Source of the DNA: CAVSMC01 sp963798655
Lineage (GTDB): Bacteria > Pseudomonadota > Gammaproteobacteria > Burkholderiales > Casimicrobiaceae
DNA: 64,000 bases
NCBI GenBank assembly: GCA_963798655.1
Contig: CAWCUH010000004.1
Location: forward strand, 186,001-250,000
Direction: 5' to 3'
Part shown: positions 56,652-64,000 of the stretch, piece after piece
Layout: every line of letters begins with the position of its first letter
Numbering within the stretch: position 1 is the stretch's first letter
Program-made: the position numbers and the translations under genes
Notes under the pieces: generated by a model
What the model was told of the DNA's origin: nothing
What the model saw: only the letters and a program-made list of their open reading frames with translations
Database searches by the model: none

Positions 56652-56895
56652 GGGAATCGTCGTCGTAGTAAGCGTCGGGGCGCTTGAGAAGGACGCCAAC
56701 GGCTTTCGCCACGATGATCAACGCCGCGCAGGCCGCGAAGCCGAACAATGCATAGAATCCGAACAACCGCTCCACGTCGAAACGCGCTTCATGCTCCACT
56801 AGGAGCTCCGCGAACAGGACGCTCGCCAGCACGGCGATAAATACCTTCCACAGCTTGCCGATGGTCTCGGGGCGCGTTAGCCGATGCCGTTCCAC
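56641..56895 (-). CDS. Small membrane protein within the mrp-like operon
   Basis: 84 residues from GTG at 56895, which is six bases after GGAGG; a TTG at 56901 overlaps that site and is less likely. Two membrane segments (about 17-35 and 45-66: LWKVFIAVLASVLFAELLV, LFGFYALFGFAACAALIIVA) and an acidic tail DDDSRDP. No family is recognised. It lies between two large antiporter subunits, overlapping the downstream one, which implies a structural or assembly role in the same complex. Confidence 0.7.
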   Translation of the reverse strand: MERHRLTRPETIGKLWKVFIAVLASVLFAELLVEHEARFDVERLFGFYALFGFAACAALIIVAKAVGVLLKRPDAYYDDDSRDP

Positions 56896-56897
56896 CG

Positions 56898-58349
56898 TCA
56901 ACCTCCAAGCAGCCCGCGCGACAGCGCGATCGGCACGTCAGCGAAGAGGAACAGCACGATTGTCATCGCCGCCGTTGCAACGAGCGCGACCACCATCGTC
57001 CAAGGTGCCTCGCCATGCGTTTCATCCACTGCCGCTGGTTCGCACAGAAAAGCGCGATACACGATCGGGATGAAGTACCCCGCGTTCAACAGCGTGCTCG
57101 CAACGATGATCGCGAGCGCGACCCACTGTTGCGCCTGAAACGCGCCGGTCACGATGTACCATTTGCTGATCGCGCCCACCGTCGGCGGCACGCCGATCAT
57201 CGACAACGACGCGACGGCGAAAGCCGCGAGGGTCCAGGGCATACGCCGTCCTACGCCGTCGAGTTCGCTTACCTGCGTCTTGTGGGACGCGGTGTAGATG
57301 GCTCCCGCGGCAAAAAATAGCGTGATCTTGCCGAACGCATGCGCGGCGATATGCAACGCCGCTCCGACAATTGAAATCGGAGCAAGAATGGCCGCCGCGA
57401 GCACCACGTAGGAAAGCTGACTGACCGTCGAATACGCAAGCCGGCGTTTCAGGTTGTCGGCGCGTAGCGCCACGACGGACGCCGCAATAATCGTGAAACC
57501 CGCAACATAGACGAGCCAAGCGAAGTTCGCACCTGCGCCATCGAATCCGAACGTGTAGACAATGACCTTCACCACCGAAAAGACGCCGGCCTTCACAACC
57601 GCGACGGCGTGCAACAGCGCCGAGACGGGCGTCGGTGCGACCATCGCTGCCGGCAGCCAGCGATGGAACGGCATGATCGCTGCCTTGCCGATTCCGAACA
57701 TGTAGAGCACGAGCAGCGCGGTCGCGGCGAAGGGCGAGATTTTCCCCGCGAAGACTCCCCCGGGAATGAAATCGAGTGTTCCCGCCAAAATCCACGTAGC
57801 CACGATGGCGGGAAGAAGCAGGGCTGTGGAGGTGAACAGAAGCACGCCGAGATACGTGCGGCCGCCGTGCCTCGCTTCGTCGTCCCCGTGATGCGTGACC
57901 AGCGGGTACGTCACGAGAGTCAGCATCTCGTAGAAAAGAAACAGGGACAGCAGGTTCCCCGAGAAAGCAACGCCGATCGTGCTCGCAAGTGCGAGCGCAA
58001 AGCAAACGTAGAAGCGGGTCTGATGCGCTTCGTCGTTCCTCCGCATGTATCCGATCGAGTACAACGAGCTGAGAATCCACAGACCGGATGCAATCAGCGC
58101 AAACAACAAGCCAAAGGGCTCGACGCGAAATTCCAGCGCGAGGCCGGGCAGTATCTCCAGCAGGCGAAGGCTCGGCCGTTCGCCCGAAAGCACAAGCGGC
58201 AGCAGCGACGCAATCGCGACGAATAGGGCGCCTGCTGCAGTCAGCGTGACCGCCTCACGCAGATTCGGCGCCCGATCGCTTATCGCAACCAGCGCCGCCG
58301 CGCCGATCGGCACGACGAGTGCGGCGGCGATGAGCGCTTCGGGTGTCAT
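56898..58349 (-). CDS. Mrp/complex I-type antiporter subunit (second NuoL/M/N-like protein)
   Basis: 483 residues, about 14 helices. LFLFYEMLTLVTYPLVTHHGD has the conserved Glu, GIGKAAIMPFHRWLPAAMVAPTP the channel Lys and loop, and LKRRLAYSTVSQLSYVVLA the third motif. AHAFGKITLFFAAGAIY matches the MrpD/HyfF group. It overlaps the preceding antiporter gene by four bases. These subunits exchange protons for Na+ or K+ within Mrp-type complexes. Confidence 0.88.
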   Translation of the reverse strand: MTPEALIAAALVVPIGAAALVAISDRAPNLREAVTLTAAGALFVAIASLLPLVLSGERPSLRLLEILPGLALEFRVEPFGLLFALIASGLWILSSLYSIGYMRRNDEAHQTRFYVCFALALASTIGVAFSGNLLSLFLFYEMLTLVTYPLVTHHGDDEARHGGRTYLGVLLFTSTALLLPAIVATWILAGTLDFIPGGVFAGKISPFAATALLVLYMFGIGKAAIMPFHRWLPAAMVAPTPVSALLHAVAVVKAGVFSVVKVIVYTFGFDGAGANFAWLVYVAGFTIIAASVVALRADNLKRRLAYSTVSQLSYVVLAAAILAPISIVGAALHIAAHAFGKITLFFAAGAIYTASHKTQVSELDGVGRRMPWTLAAFAVASLSMIGVPPTVGAISKWYIVTGAFQAQQWVALAIIVASTLLNAGYFIPIVYRAFLCEPAAVDETHGEAPWTMVVALVATAAMTIVLFLFADVPIALSRGLLGG

Positions 58350-59827
58350 CGCGCGCTATGAAGCAAGAGCTCCGCCGCGCTGCTCGCGAAGCCGATGTTG
58401 AACGACGTCCGCAGCCCGAAATAGATGCAGGCGCCCACCATCAACCACGTCGGCAGCAGCATGCCGAGCGGCATCTCGCCACGGCGCGGTGCTTCCGGTC
58501 CTGGTGCCTGCAAGTACGCCGCTTCGACGAAGCGCCAGACGTAGGCGACCGCGATGAGCGAGCTCGCGACGATGACGGCCGCGAGCCACCAGTAACCTCG
58601 CTCCAGCGCTCCAACGACGAGATACCATTTGGTCGTGAATCCCGCCGTCGCCGGGATCCCGATCAGGCTCAGACCTGCGATAACGATCCCGAGCGACGTG
58701 ATCGGCATCCGCTGGCCGAGCCCAGCGATCGCTGCAAAGCTCGTTCCCCCGCAGCGCAGCGAAACACCGCCGGCAAGCAGGAAGAGCGCACCTTTCGTCA
58801 CGCCGTGATTGAACAGATGCGCAATCGCACCGGTCAGCCCTGCGGTATTGGTCAGCGAAATTCCAAGCGTGATGTATCCGATCTGGGCAACGCTCGAATA
58901 CGCGAGCATCCGCTTGAGATCCGACTGGAAGACGGCCACCAGCGACATCGATACGATGGCGACAACGGAAAGCGCGAGCAGTATTTCGCCAAGAGGTAGC
59001 GTCTGAAACACGAGCGCGCTGCCGAATACGACGTAATAGAAGCGCATCAGCACGTACAGCGCTACCTTGGTCGCCGTAGCCGCGAGGAACGCGGTCACGA
59101 CCGAAGGCGCGTACGCATACGCGTTCGGCAGCCATTGATGCAGTGGAAAGAGCGCGAGCTTCATGCCGATGCCGACCGTAATGAAGGCAAGCGCCGCGAG
59201 CACCGGGCGAAGCTCGTGAACTGCCGCAACGCGAACCGCGAGGTCGGCAAGGTTCAGCGTGCCGGTCATCAGATACAGCAGCCCGATGCCGGTCACGTAG
59301 AATGTGGCGCCGATCGTGCCCAGGACGAGATACTGGAAAGCAGCGAACAACGCCCTCCGCCTCTGGCCCAGCGCGATCAGCACATAAGCGGACAGCGACG
59401 AAATCTCGAGGAATACGAACAGATTGAAGACGTCGCCGGTGATCGTTATGCCAAGCAGTCCCGCAAGGCAGAGGCAGTACATCGAGTAGAACAGGTAGCG
59501 CCGCTCGCTCGGCAACTCCGCCGCCACGCTCGTTCGCGCGTACGGCATGATGATCGCACCGACCAGCGACACCAGCACCAGGACGAATGCGTTGAGCCGA
59601 TCGACGCGATACTCGATTCCCCACGGCGGTGGCCAGTTGCCGATTGCATACGAGATGACGCCCGACTGGGCCGTGCGCACGGCGAGCTCGACCGCGATCG
59701 CCAGCCCGATCCAGCTGACGATGGTCGCGAGGGCCCATGCGAATGGTTCGCGACGCACCACTACGATGAGCGGCGCGCTCATCAGGGGCAGGACCACCTG
59801 GAGCGCCGGTAAGTGCTCGGAAATCAT
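58346..59827 (-). CDS. mrpD: Na+/H+ antiporter subunit D (first NuoL/M/N-like protein)
   Basis: 493 residues. FVFLEISSLSAYVLIALGQRR carries the conserved Glu, MKLALFPLHQWLPNAYAYAP the channel Lys and loop, and DLKRMLAYSSVAQIGYITLG the third motif. IAHLFNHGVTKGALFLLAGG is typical of MrpD. It lies directly after mrpC, as in canonical mrp operons, with ATGA overlaps on both sides. Confidence 0.9.
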   Translation of the reverse strand: MISEHLPALQVVLPLMSAPLIVVVRREPFAWALATIVSWIGLAIAVELAVRTAQSGVISYAIGNWPPPWGIEYRVDRLNAFVLVLVSLVGAIIMPYARTSVAAELPSERRYLFYSMYCLCLAGLLGITITGDVFNLFVFLEISSLSAYVLIALGQRRRALFAAFQYLVLGTIGATFYVTGIGLLYLMTGTLNLADLAVRVAAVHELRPVLAALAFITVGIGMKLALFPLHQWLPNAYAYAPSVVTAFLAATATKVALYVLMRFYYVVFGSALVFQTLPLGEILLALSVVAIVSMSLVAVFQSDLKRMLAYSSVAQIGYITLGISLTNTAGLTGAIAHLFNHGVTKGALFLLAGGVSLRCGGTSFAAIAGLGQRMPITSLGIVIAGLSLIGIPATAGFTTKWYLVVGALERGYWWLAAVIVASSLIAVAYVWRFVEAAYLQAPGPEAPRRGEMPLGMLLPTWLMVGACIYFGLRTSFNIGFASSAAELLLHSAR

Positions 59828-60195
59828 CGCGCCGATTGTTGTTCTGCAGCGCGATCGTGCTCGAGGATTTCGTCCTCTTCGATTGTGCCATAGGCTTCGC
59901 GAACGCGTACGACGATCGCCAGACCAAGAGCGAGCGTCGCAACCCCCACGACAATCGCGGTGAGGATCAACACATGCGGCAGCGGATTGGAGTACGTCTT
60001 GAACGCTTCAGAAACGATTGGCGCTGTCCCCCCGATAAGCTTGCCGGGCGCGATGTAGAGCAGGTAGACCGAGGTCTGGAAGATTCCGAGCCCAATCAGC
60101 TTCTTCACCAGATTGCCGCGGGCGATCGTGATGAAGAGACCCGCGATCATCAAGAAGATAGCGATCCCGTAGCTGTAGTGACTCGCCAGCGGCAT
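59824..60195 (-). CDS. mrpC: Na+/H+ antiporter subunit C (NuoK-like)
   Basis: 123 residues, three helices. NLVKKLIGLGIFQTSVYLLYI replaces the NuoK second-helix motif, and PLPHVLILTAIVVGVATLALGLAI is the MrpC signature. The acidic C-terminal tail (EEDEILEHDRAAEQ) is unusual but plausible. ATG at 60195 overlaps the mrpB stop. Confidence 0.9.
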   Translation of the reverse strand: MPLASHYSYGIAIFLMIAGLFITIARGNLVKKLIGLGIFQTSVYLLYIAPGKLIGGTAPIVSEAFKTYSNPLPHVLILTAIVVGVATLALGLAIVVRVREAYGTIEEDEILEHDRAAEQQSAR

Positions 60196-60623
60196 CAATC
60201 CTCCGGATCGTGCGTGCGTCCCGCGAACATATAGAAGATCTTGAGCATCACTCCGGACACCGTCACGGCAACTCCGACTTCGATCCAGAAGATGCCGCGC
60301 TCTTGGCCATGCACCGGGTCATGATCGAGCACGAAGTAGTCGAGATAGTGGCCACCCAGCAGCAAGCCCGCAACGCCAACTCCCGCATAGATCAGCACGC
60401 CGCCCGCCATCATCGTCTCGACCACCGCGTCCGGTAGCAGCCGACGGGCATCGGGCAAACCAAAGATCAGCGCATAGAAGATGATGGCGGCGGCGATGAT
60501 GACGCCCGCCTGGAAGCCGCCCCCTGGTCCCAGCTCTCCGTGGAATTGCACATAGAGCGCAAAAAGCAGCGTGAATGGAATGAACAGCTTGCCGAGGACG
60601 CGCAGGACGAGATCGCCTCTCAT
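60195..60623 (-). CDS. mrpB: Na+/H+ antiporter subunit B
   Basis: 142 residues, four helices. FALYVQFHGELGPGGGFQAGVIIAAA is the defining MrpB motif, and the C-terminal IFWIEVGVAVTVSGVMLKIFYMF is conserved. It overlaps its neighbours by one to four bases. Confidence 0.93.
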   Translation of the reverse strand: MRGDLVLRVLGKLFIPFTLLFALYVQFHGELGPGGGFQAGVIIAAAIIFYALIFGLPDARRLLPDAVVETMMAGGVLIYAGVGVAGLLLGGHYLDYFVLDHDPVHGQERGIFWIEVGVAVTVSGVMLKIFYMFAGRTHDPED

Positions 60624-61150
60624 CGTGGTGCCTTGTCACGACGTCGGCGACGCAGGAGCGCCACAACCCCGGCGCCCGCTGTAAACACCACGGTCGTTTC
60701 CCCGAGCGTGTCGTAGCCCCGATAGCTTGCAAGCACTGAAGTGACCACGTTGGGGACGCCCGTGGCCCTGAGCGATTCGTTCAGGTAGCGGGGTACTACA
60801 TGCGTATGGATCGGCGCATCGGGGTCGGAAAATGCCGGCAATCCAAGCGTGCCGTAGACAAGCGCGGCACCCGCGCCGATCGAGATCAACAATGGCACAG
60901 CTGGTCTGCGAACGGGCTTCGCCTCCTCGCCTTTGGTGAGGTACAGCGCGCCGAGCAACAGCACCGTCGACACGCCCGCTCCGACCGAGGCCTCCGTCAT
61001 CGCGACGTCCACCGCGTCGAGCGCGACGAGCACCGACGCCATCAGGAAACTGTAAATGCCGGCGAAGACGACAACGGCGAACAGATTCCGCTGCACGGCC
61101 ATCGCGAGCACCACGATGACCATCAACGTCAGCAGCGTATTGATGATCAA
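60620..61150 (-). CDS. Mrp-type subunit with DUF4040/MbhDE domains (split MrpA C-terminus)
   Basis: 176 residues from TTG at 61150, overlapping the mrpG stop (TTGA). The first 80 residues form the DUF4040/MbhD block (VVFAGIYSFLMASVLVALDA, VAMTEASVGAGVSTVLLLGA), which in canonical Mrp is the C-terminal part of MrpA. The second half (YGTLGLPAFSDPDAPIHTHV, YRGYDTLGETTVVFTAGAGV) is the MbhE-like block. Having this as a separate gene shows that MrpA is split here, as in membrane-bound hydrogenase Mbh/Mbx complexes. Confidence 0.85.
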   Translation of the reverse strand: MIINTLLTLMVIVVLAMAVQRNLFAVVVFAGIYSFLMASVLVALDAVDVAMTEASVGAGVSTVLLLGALYLTKGEEAKPVRRPAVPLLISIGAGAALVYGTLGLPAFSDPDAPIHTHVVPRYLNESLRATGVPNVVTSVLASYRGYDTLGETTVVFTAGAGVVALLRRRRRDKAPR

Positions 61151-61473
61151 CGCGTCGATGGCTCGTCTCCAGGCGCGAGCAGAGGTTGCATTCCACGCGC
61201 GAAAGCGGCCTTGATCAATGCGTGTGTCGCCGCTGGACTGGTGAAGAAAATGAGCAACCCGAGCAGCAGCAGCTTCACGGCAGTCAACGTGAATCCGGCT
61301 TGCAGAACGAGGCCGATGATTAGCAATCCCGCGCCGAGCGTATCCGTCACACTGGCCGCGTGCATGCGAGTAAAGAAGTCGGGCATCCGGATCAGTCCAA
61401 TCGCACCGACTATCGAAAAGGCACCGCCGGCGACTAGACAGAGCCAGCTGGCGATTTCAATCGCCATTGTCAT
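61147..61473 (-). CDS. mrpG: Na+/H+ antiporter subunit G
   Basis: 108 residues, three helices. GGAFSIVGAIGLIRMPDFFTRMHAAS contains the hallmark RMPDFFTRMHAAS of MrpG/MnhG, followed by TDTLGAGLLIIGLVL. It overlaps mrpF by four bases. Confidence 0.94.
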   Translation of the reverse strand: MTMAIEIASWLCLVAGGAFSIVGAIGLIRMPDFFTRMHAASVTDTLGAGLLIIGLVLQAGFTLTAVKLLLLGLLIFFTSPAATHALIKAAFARGMQPLLAPGDEPSTR

Positions 61474-61748
61474 GGCTGCACATCCCCGCCCGGATCACCT
61501 AGATTGCCGCGCTGGAAGAATTTCAGAATCGCGATCGTTCCGACTACGTTCAGGAGGCCGTACGTGATGGCGATGTCAAGGAACTCCGGACGTCCGGTGA
61601 GAAAGCCGATGACGGCGAGCAGCATCATCGCCAACGTACCCACTGTGTTCCCAGCCTGAACGCGGTCGAAGACAGTCGGACCCAGGACCGCTCTGACGAG
61701 GACGAGCGCCAGGCTGACGAGGAGGGCACCCGATGCTACCGCGAACAT
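61470..61748 (-). CDS. mrpF: Na+/H+ antiporter subunit F
   Basis: 92 residues, three helices. VLGPTVFDRVQAGNTVGTLA and FLDIAITYGLLNVVGTIAIL are MrpF signatures. A GTG directly upstream (61751) is an alternative start one codon longer. It overlaps the mrpE stop. Confidence 0.93.
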   Translation of the reverse strand: MFAVASGALLVSLALVLVRAVLGPTVFDRVQAGNTVGTLAMMLLAVIGFLTGRPEFLDIAITYGLLNVVGTIAILKFFQRGNLGDPGGDVQP

Positions 61749-62221
61749 CACCCCGGCCTTTCGAATCGGGTGATCCGTCGATCCATTTCGCTGCCGACAA
61801 CCCCCGAGGCGCCGGCTTGCGTAAGGGCGTGCACAACAAATTCGTCCGGCTTCGCCTCAACGGTAATCGTGCCAGGGGTCAGCGTAATCGAGTTCGCATG
61901 CGTAACCAGACCGATCACGCTTTGCTGGGACGGCCGGAAGCGAATCAACGTCGGGCTGATCGGCAGACGCGGATCAAGTATTGCCTTGGAGACACTCCAG
62001 CCTGATTTCGCAATTTCCTTAAAAAGCCATGGCCAATAAAAGATCGCGATTCGCCACAAGTCGACGGGATGCCCTTCCCGGTCGACCAGTTGCATCCGTC
62101 GTCCGAAGAGCACGACCGCGAGCGCCGAACCGATGCCCGCGGAGATGAGGAATGGGGTGTAGTGGCCGGACAAGAGCAGCCAGTAGACGGCCAACAGGAC
62201 AAACGCGCTTAGGCTACGCAT
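61748..62221 (-). CDS. mrpE: Na+/H+ antiporter subunit E
   Basis: 157 residues. Two N-terminal helices (LSAFVLLAVYWLLLSGHYTP, LISAGIGSALAVVLFGRRM) are followed by the cytoplasmic MrpE domain (WLFKEIAKSGWSVSKAILDP, SITLTPGTITVEAKPDEFVVHAL). ATG at 62221 is chosen; a GTG three codons earlier is possible. It is the first gene of the operon, so the order is E-F-G-A(C-term)-B-C-D followed by two more antiporter subunits. Confidence 0.93.
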   Translation of the reverse strand: MRSLSAFVLLAVYWLLLSGHYTPFLISAGIGSALAVVLFGRRMQLVDREGHPVDLWRIAIFYWPWLFKEIAKSGWSVSKAILDPRLPISPTLIRFRPSQQSVIGLVTHANSITLTPGTITVEAKPDEFVVHALTQAGASGVVGSEMDRRITRFERPG

Positions 62222-62766
62222 GGAGTTCACGTGAGGTCGGAGCGGGCGCCTCGCATGGTCTGGTGGCCAGCGCCGGGTCACTCTCGCGTGCTAACGGCGT
62301 AAATTATCACAATCGCGCCAGGGCAGGACGTCGGAGGTTCGACCGTGCGGCACGTGATCTGGCCGCAGGTTTCCGCCGTCAGCGACGATGTTGACGACGT
62401 CGTCGGTGCCGACATACGCGTCCCAGTAGGCTTGCTTTCCTGACCGCTATGCATCCGCGATCGGCGGCCGAAGCTCGGATGCTGCACGTCCCGCGGACGC
62501 GGGACATGCTGGCTGTCGCATGACGGGCGTGCCGCTGCGGCCGGCGACATCGTCGGACGAGTGCACGCGATCGTGCGTTCCGCCCAACGGAAAGGCGCGG
62601 CAGCGCCGAGCGCGAGCTGCGCGGCATTCCGCCGCATGAGGGCTTCCACGGGTCCGTGCGCTTTCGGCGAGAGCGCCGTTGCCCACAGCGTGTCGTCCCG
62701 CAGACGACACGTATTCGCACTGCGGGCCGACAGAGCGCGCGCCGGTGGTGCGACGATCATTGGCGG
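62222..62766. other. Intergenic region upstream of mrpE with a possible gene remnant
   Basis: 545 bases. Apart from the promoter at 62303, the minus strand from about 62440 to the TAG at 62291 reads as an ordinary protein tail (for example QAYWDAYVGTDDVVNIVADG) but has no start codon and a stop just upstream. It may be the end of a deleted gene. Nothing is recognised in 62450-62766. Confidence 0.35.
62303..62311 (-). promoter_or_regulatory. Extended -10 promoter candidate for the mrp operon
   Basis: On the minus strand TGTGATAAT matches an extended -10 (TGn-TATAAT with one mismatch). The predicted start is near 62296, giving a leader of about 75 bases before mrpE. No good -35 box is visible, as expected for the extended type. 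Confidence 0.4.
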
Positions 62767-63645
62767 ATGACGGTCGCACCTCGCACCTTGACGCTCGCGT
62801 ACGCGTGCGCGGCCGTGCTCGCGATCGCCGCAACGCCGACGGCCGCCGCCGCGACGGCGAGTCCGTCGGGCGCCGCGCTTCGCGCACGGTACGCGGAACT
62901 GCGCGACAACCTCGCGCATAGCCCGTTCGGAAAGCCGCTGCGACTCGAGTCGAGCGAGCGCAACGACACTTTCGCCGGCGCGATCGATGCCGTGCTCGAC
63001 TTCCCCTTCGAGCGGGTCCGCTCGACGCTCGTCGACGTGCGCGACTGGTGCGAGATCCTGATCCTGCACCCGAACATCGAGGCCTGCCGCATCGCCGGAC
63101 CGTCGGACCGCCCGGCGTCGATCACCGTGGACATCGGCGGCGCGCACGTCCCGGTGACGTTCTCGTACCGCGTGGGCGCGGCGAATGGCGATTTCCTGAG
63201 GGTCGAGCTACGCGCCGCGGAAGGGCCGTTCGGCACGACCGACTATCGGATCGACCTCGAAGCGGCGCCGCTCGACGGCGGGCATACGATCGTGCACTTC
63301 GCGTTCTCGCAGCAGTACGGCACGCCGGCGCTCCTGGCGATGCAGGCGTATCTAGCGACGTTCGCCCGCGACAAGGTCGGCTTTACCGTCGTCGGACACG
63401 CCGCCGACGGCACGCCGCGGCATGTCGGCGGCCTGCGCGGCGCGCTCGAGCGTAACGTCATGCGCTACTACGCGGCGATCGAGGCGTACATCGCCTCGCT
63501 GTCGGCGCCGGCCGGCGAGCAGCGCGAGGCGCGGCTGCGGCACTGGTATGCCTACACTCGGCGCTATCCGGCGCAGCTCGCCGAAGAGCCCGGCTATCTC
63601 GAGCAGAAGCACGCGGAGATCGCGCGCCAGCCGCCGCCGTCGTGA
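62767..63645 (+). CDS. Secreted START/Bet v 1-like domain protein
   Basis: 292 residues. A signal peptide (LAYACAAVLAIAATPTAAAA, cut near residue 27) is followed by a lipid-transfer-like beta-helix-grip pattern: FAGAIDAVLDFPFERVRSTLVDVRDWCEIL, then strands ITVDIGGAHVPVTFSYRV and GTTDYRIDLEAAPL, and a long amphipathic C-terminal helix (LRGALERNVMRYYAAIEAYI). No catalytic residues are evident; a periplasmic lipid or hydrophobic-ligand role is likely. ATG at 62767 is preceded by GGCGG only, a weak ribosome-binding site. Confidence 0.65.
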   Translation: MTVAPRTLTLAYACAAVLAIAATPTAAAATASPSGAALRARYAELRDNLAHSPFGKPLRLESSERNDTFAGAIDAVLDFPFERVRSTLVDVRDWCEILILHPNIEACRIAGPSDRPASITVDIGGAHVPVTFSYRVGAANGDFLRVELRAAEGPFGTTDYRIDLEAAPLDGGHTIVHFAFSQQYGTPALLAMQAYLATFARDKVGFTVVGHAADGTPRHVGGLRGALERNVMRYYAAIEAYIASLSAPAGEQREARLRHWYAYTRRYPAQLAEEPGYLEQKHAEIARQPPPS

Positions 63646-63734
63646 CGCGCACGCCGTGTCGGACGCAGCCGCAGCCGCTTGTGGGCGCGAGGACTACAGA
63701 CAGCGTTGCGTTCGGGCGGCCACACTGAGTGGCC

Positions 63735-64000
63735 ATGCGCGACCCACCGTCCGTTGTCGACGCACCCCCGCGTTCGCAACCGGAGCGCGACGATCCGCGC
63801 TTCGCACCGCTGCTCGTCCCCGGGCGCAACTGCTGGCGCGTCGAGCGTGCGCATCGGCTGTCCGTGCTGATCGACGCCGATGCGTATTTCCGCACGGTGC
63901 GCCGGGCGATCGCCGCCGCGCGCCATTCGATCTTCATCATCGGCTGGGACATCGACAGCCGGCTGCGGCTCGTCGCCGAAGGCGCCGATGACGGCTTTCC
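63735..64000 (+). CDS. Phospholipase D-family protein, N-terminal fragment (runs off the window)
   Basis: The first 88 residues are visible. After a Pro/Arg-rich start, PGRNCWRVERAHRLSVLIDADAYFRTVRRAI and HSIFIIGWDIDSRLRL match the beginning of phospholipase D-like and cardiolipin synthase-like proteins (IDGxxYF...A...I.I.GWD). The catalytic HKD motifs would lie beyond the window. ATG at 63735 comes 89 bases after the START-like gene, possibly in the same operon for lipid handling. Confidence 0.75.
   Translation, partial: MRDPPSVVDAPPRSQPERDDPRFAPLLVPGRNCWRVERAHRLSVLIDADAYFRTVRRAIAAARHSIFIIGWDIDSRLRLVAEGADDGF

Overview
The window is a high-GC stretch (about 65-68 % GC on lines counted by hand). 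Its gene content suggests a proteobacterium, most likely a betaproteobacterium: a TAXI-type TRAP transporter, an NtrC/sigma-54-style urea uptake promoter, urt-ure gene order, fused PutA and a 14-gene nuo operon. The assignment is an inference from gene style; no rRNA or tRNA gene is present to test it.

Layout. 1-3712: end of a TRAP (TAXI) transporter, an Asp/Glu racemase-like protein, an alpha/beta-hydrolase lipoprotein and a small unknown protein. 3713-15125: urea module urtABCDE-ureDABCEFG, entered through a GG-N10-GC sigma-54 promoter with an NtrC-like site upstream. It imports urea and hydrolyses it to ammonia and CO2. 15157-24128: small accessory genes, then a leftward amino-acid/organic-acid group (ornithine cyclodeaminase family, PutA, enolase-superfamily enzyme, SLC13/DASS carboxylate transporter, glutathione transferase).

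24237-41172: an anaerobic redox island. It holds a Wolinella-type quinol:fumarate reductase (frdCAB), a 2-oxoacid:ferredoxin oxidoreductase (porG-porA, with a divergent and remote porB), and one tightly overlapped operon of fused NfnAB-like transhydrogenase, rubrerythrin, NifJ, a dihydroorotate-dehydrogenase-like flavoprotein and a 2[4Fe-4S] ferredoxin, followed by a malic enzyme. 41425-54653: nuoA to nuoN. Five TTGA-N6-TCAA palindromes of the FNR/ANR/FixK type lie only in the intergenic regions of this island and in front of nuoA, so fumarate reduction, ferredoxin chemistry and this complex I look like one oxygen-controlled regulon.

54966-62221: a convergent, leftward, lower-GC operon coding for an Mrp/Mnh-type cation/proton antiporter with three separate NuoL/M/N-like subunits. 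62767-64000: a START-like secreted protein and the start of a phospholipase D-family protein.

Nine single-base frameshifts interrupt otherwise well-conserved core genes (ureC twice, frdA, frdC, porB, nuoL twice, nuoM, nuoN). Eight are +1 and one is -1. They are probably consensus errors, but this should be settled before the genes are called functional or dead.
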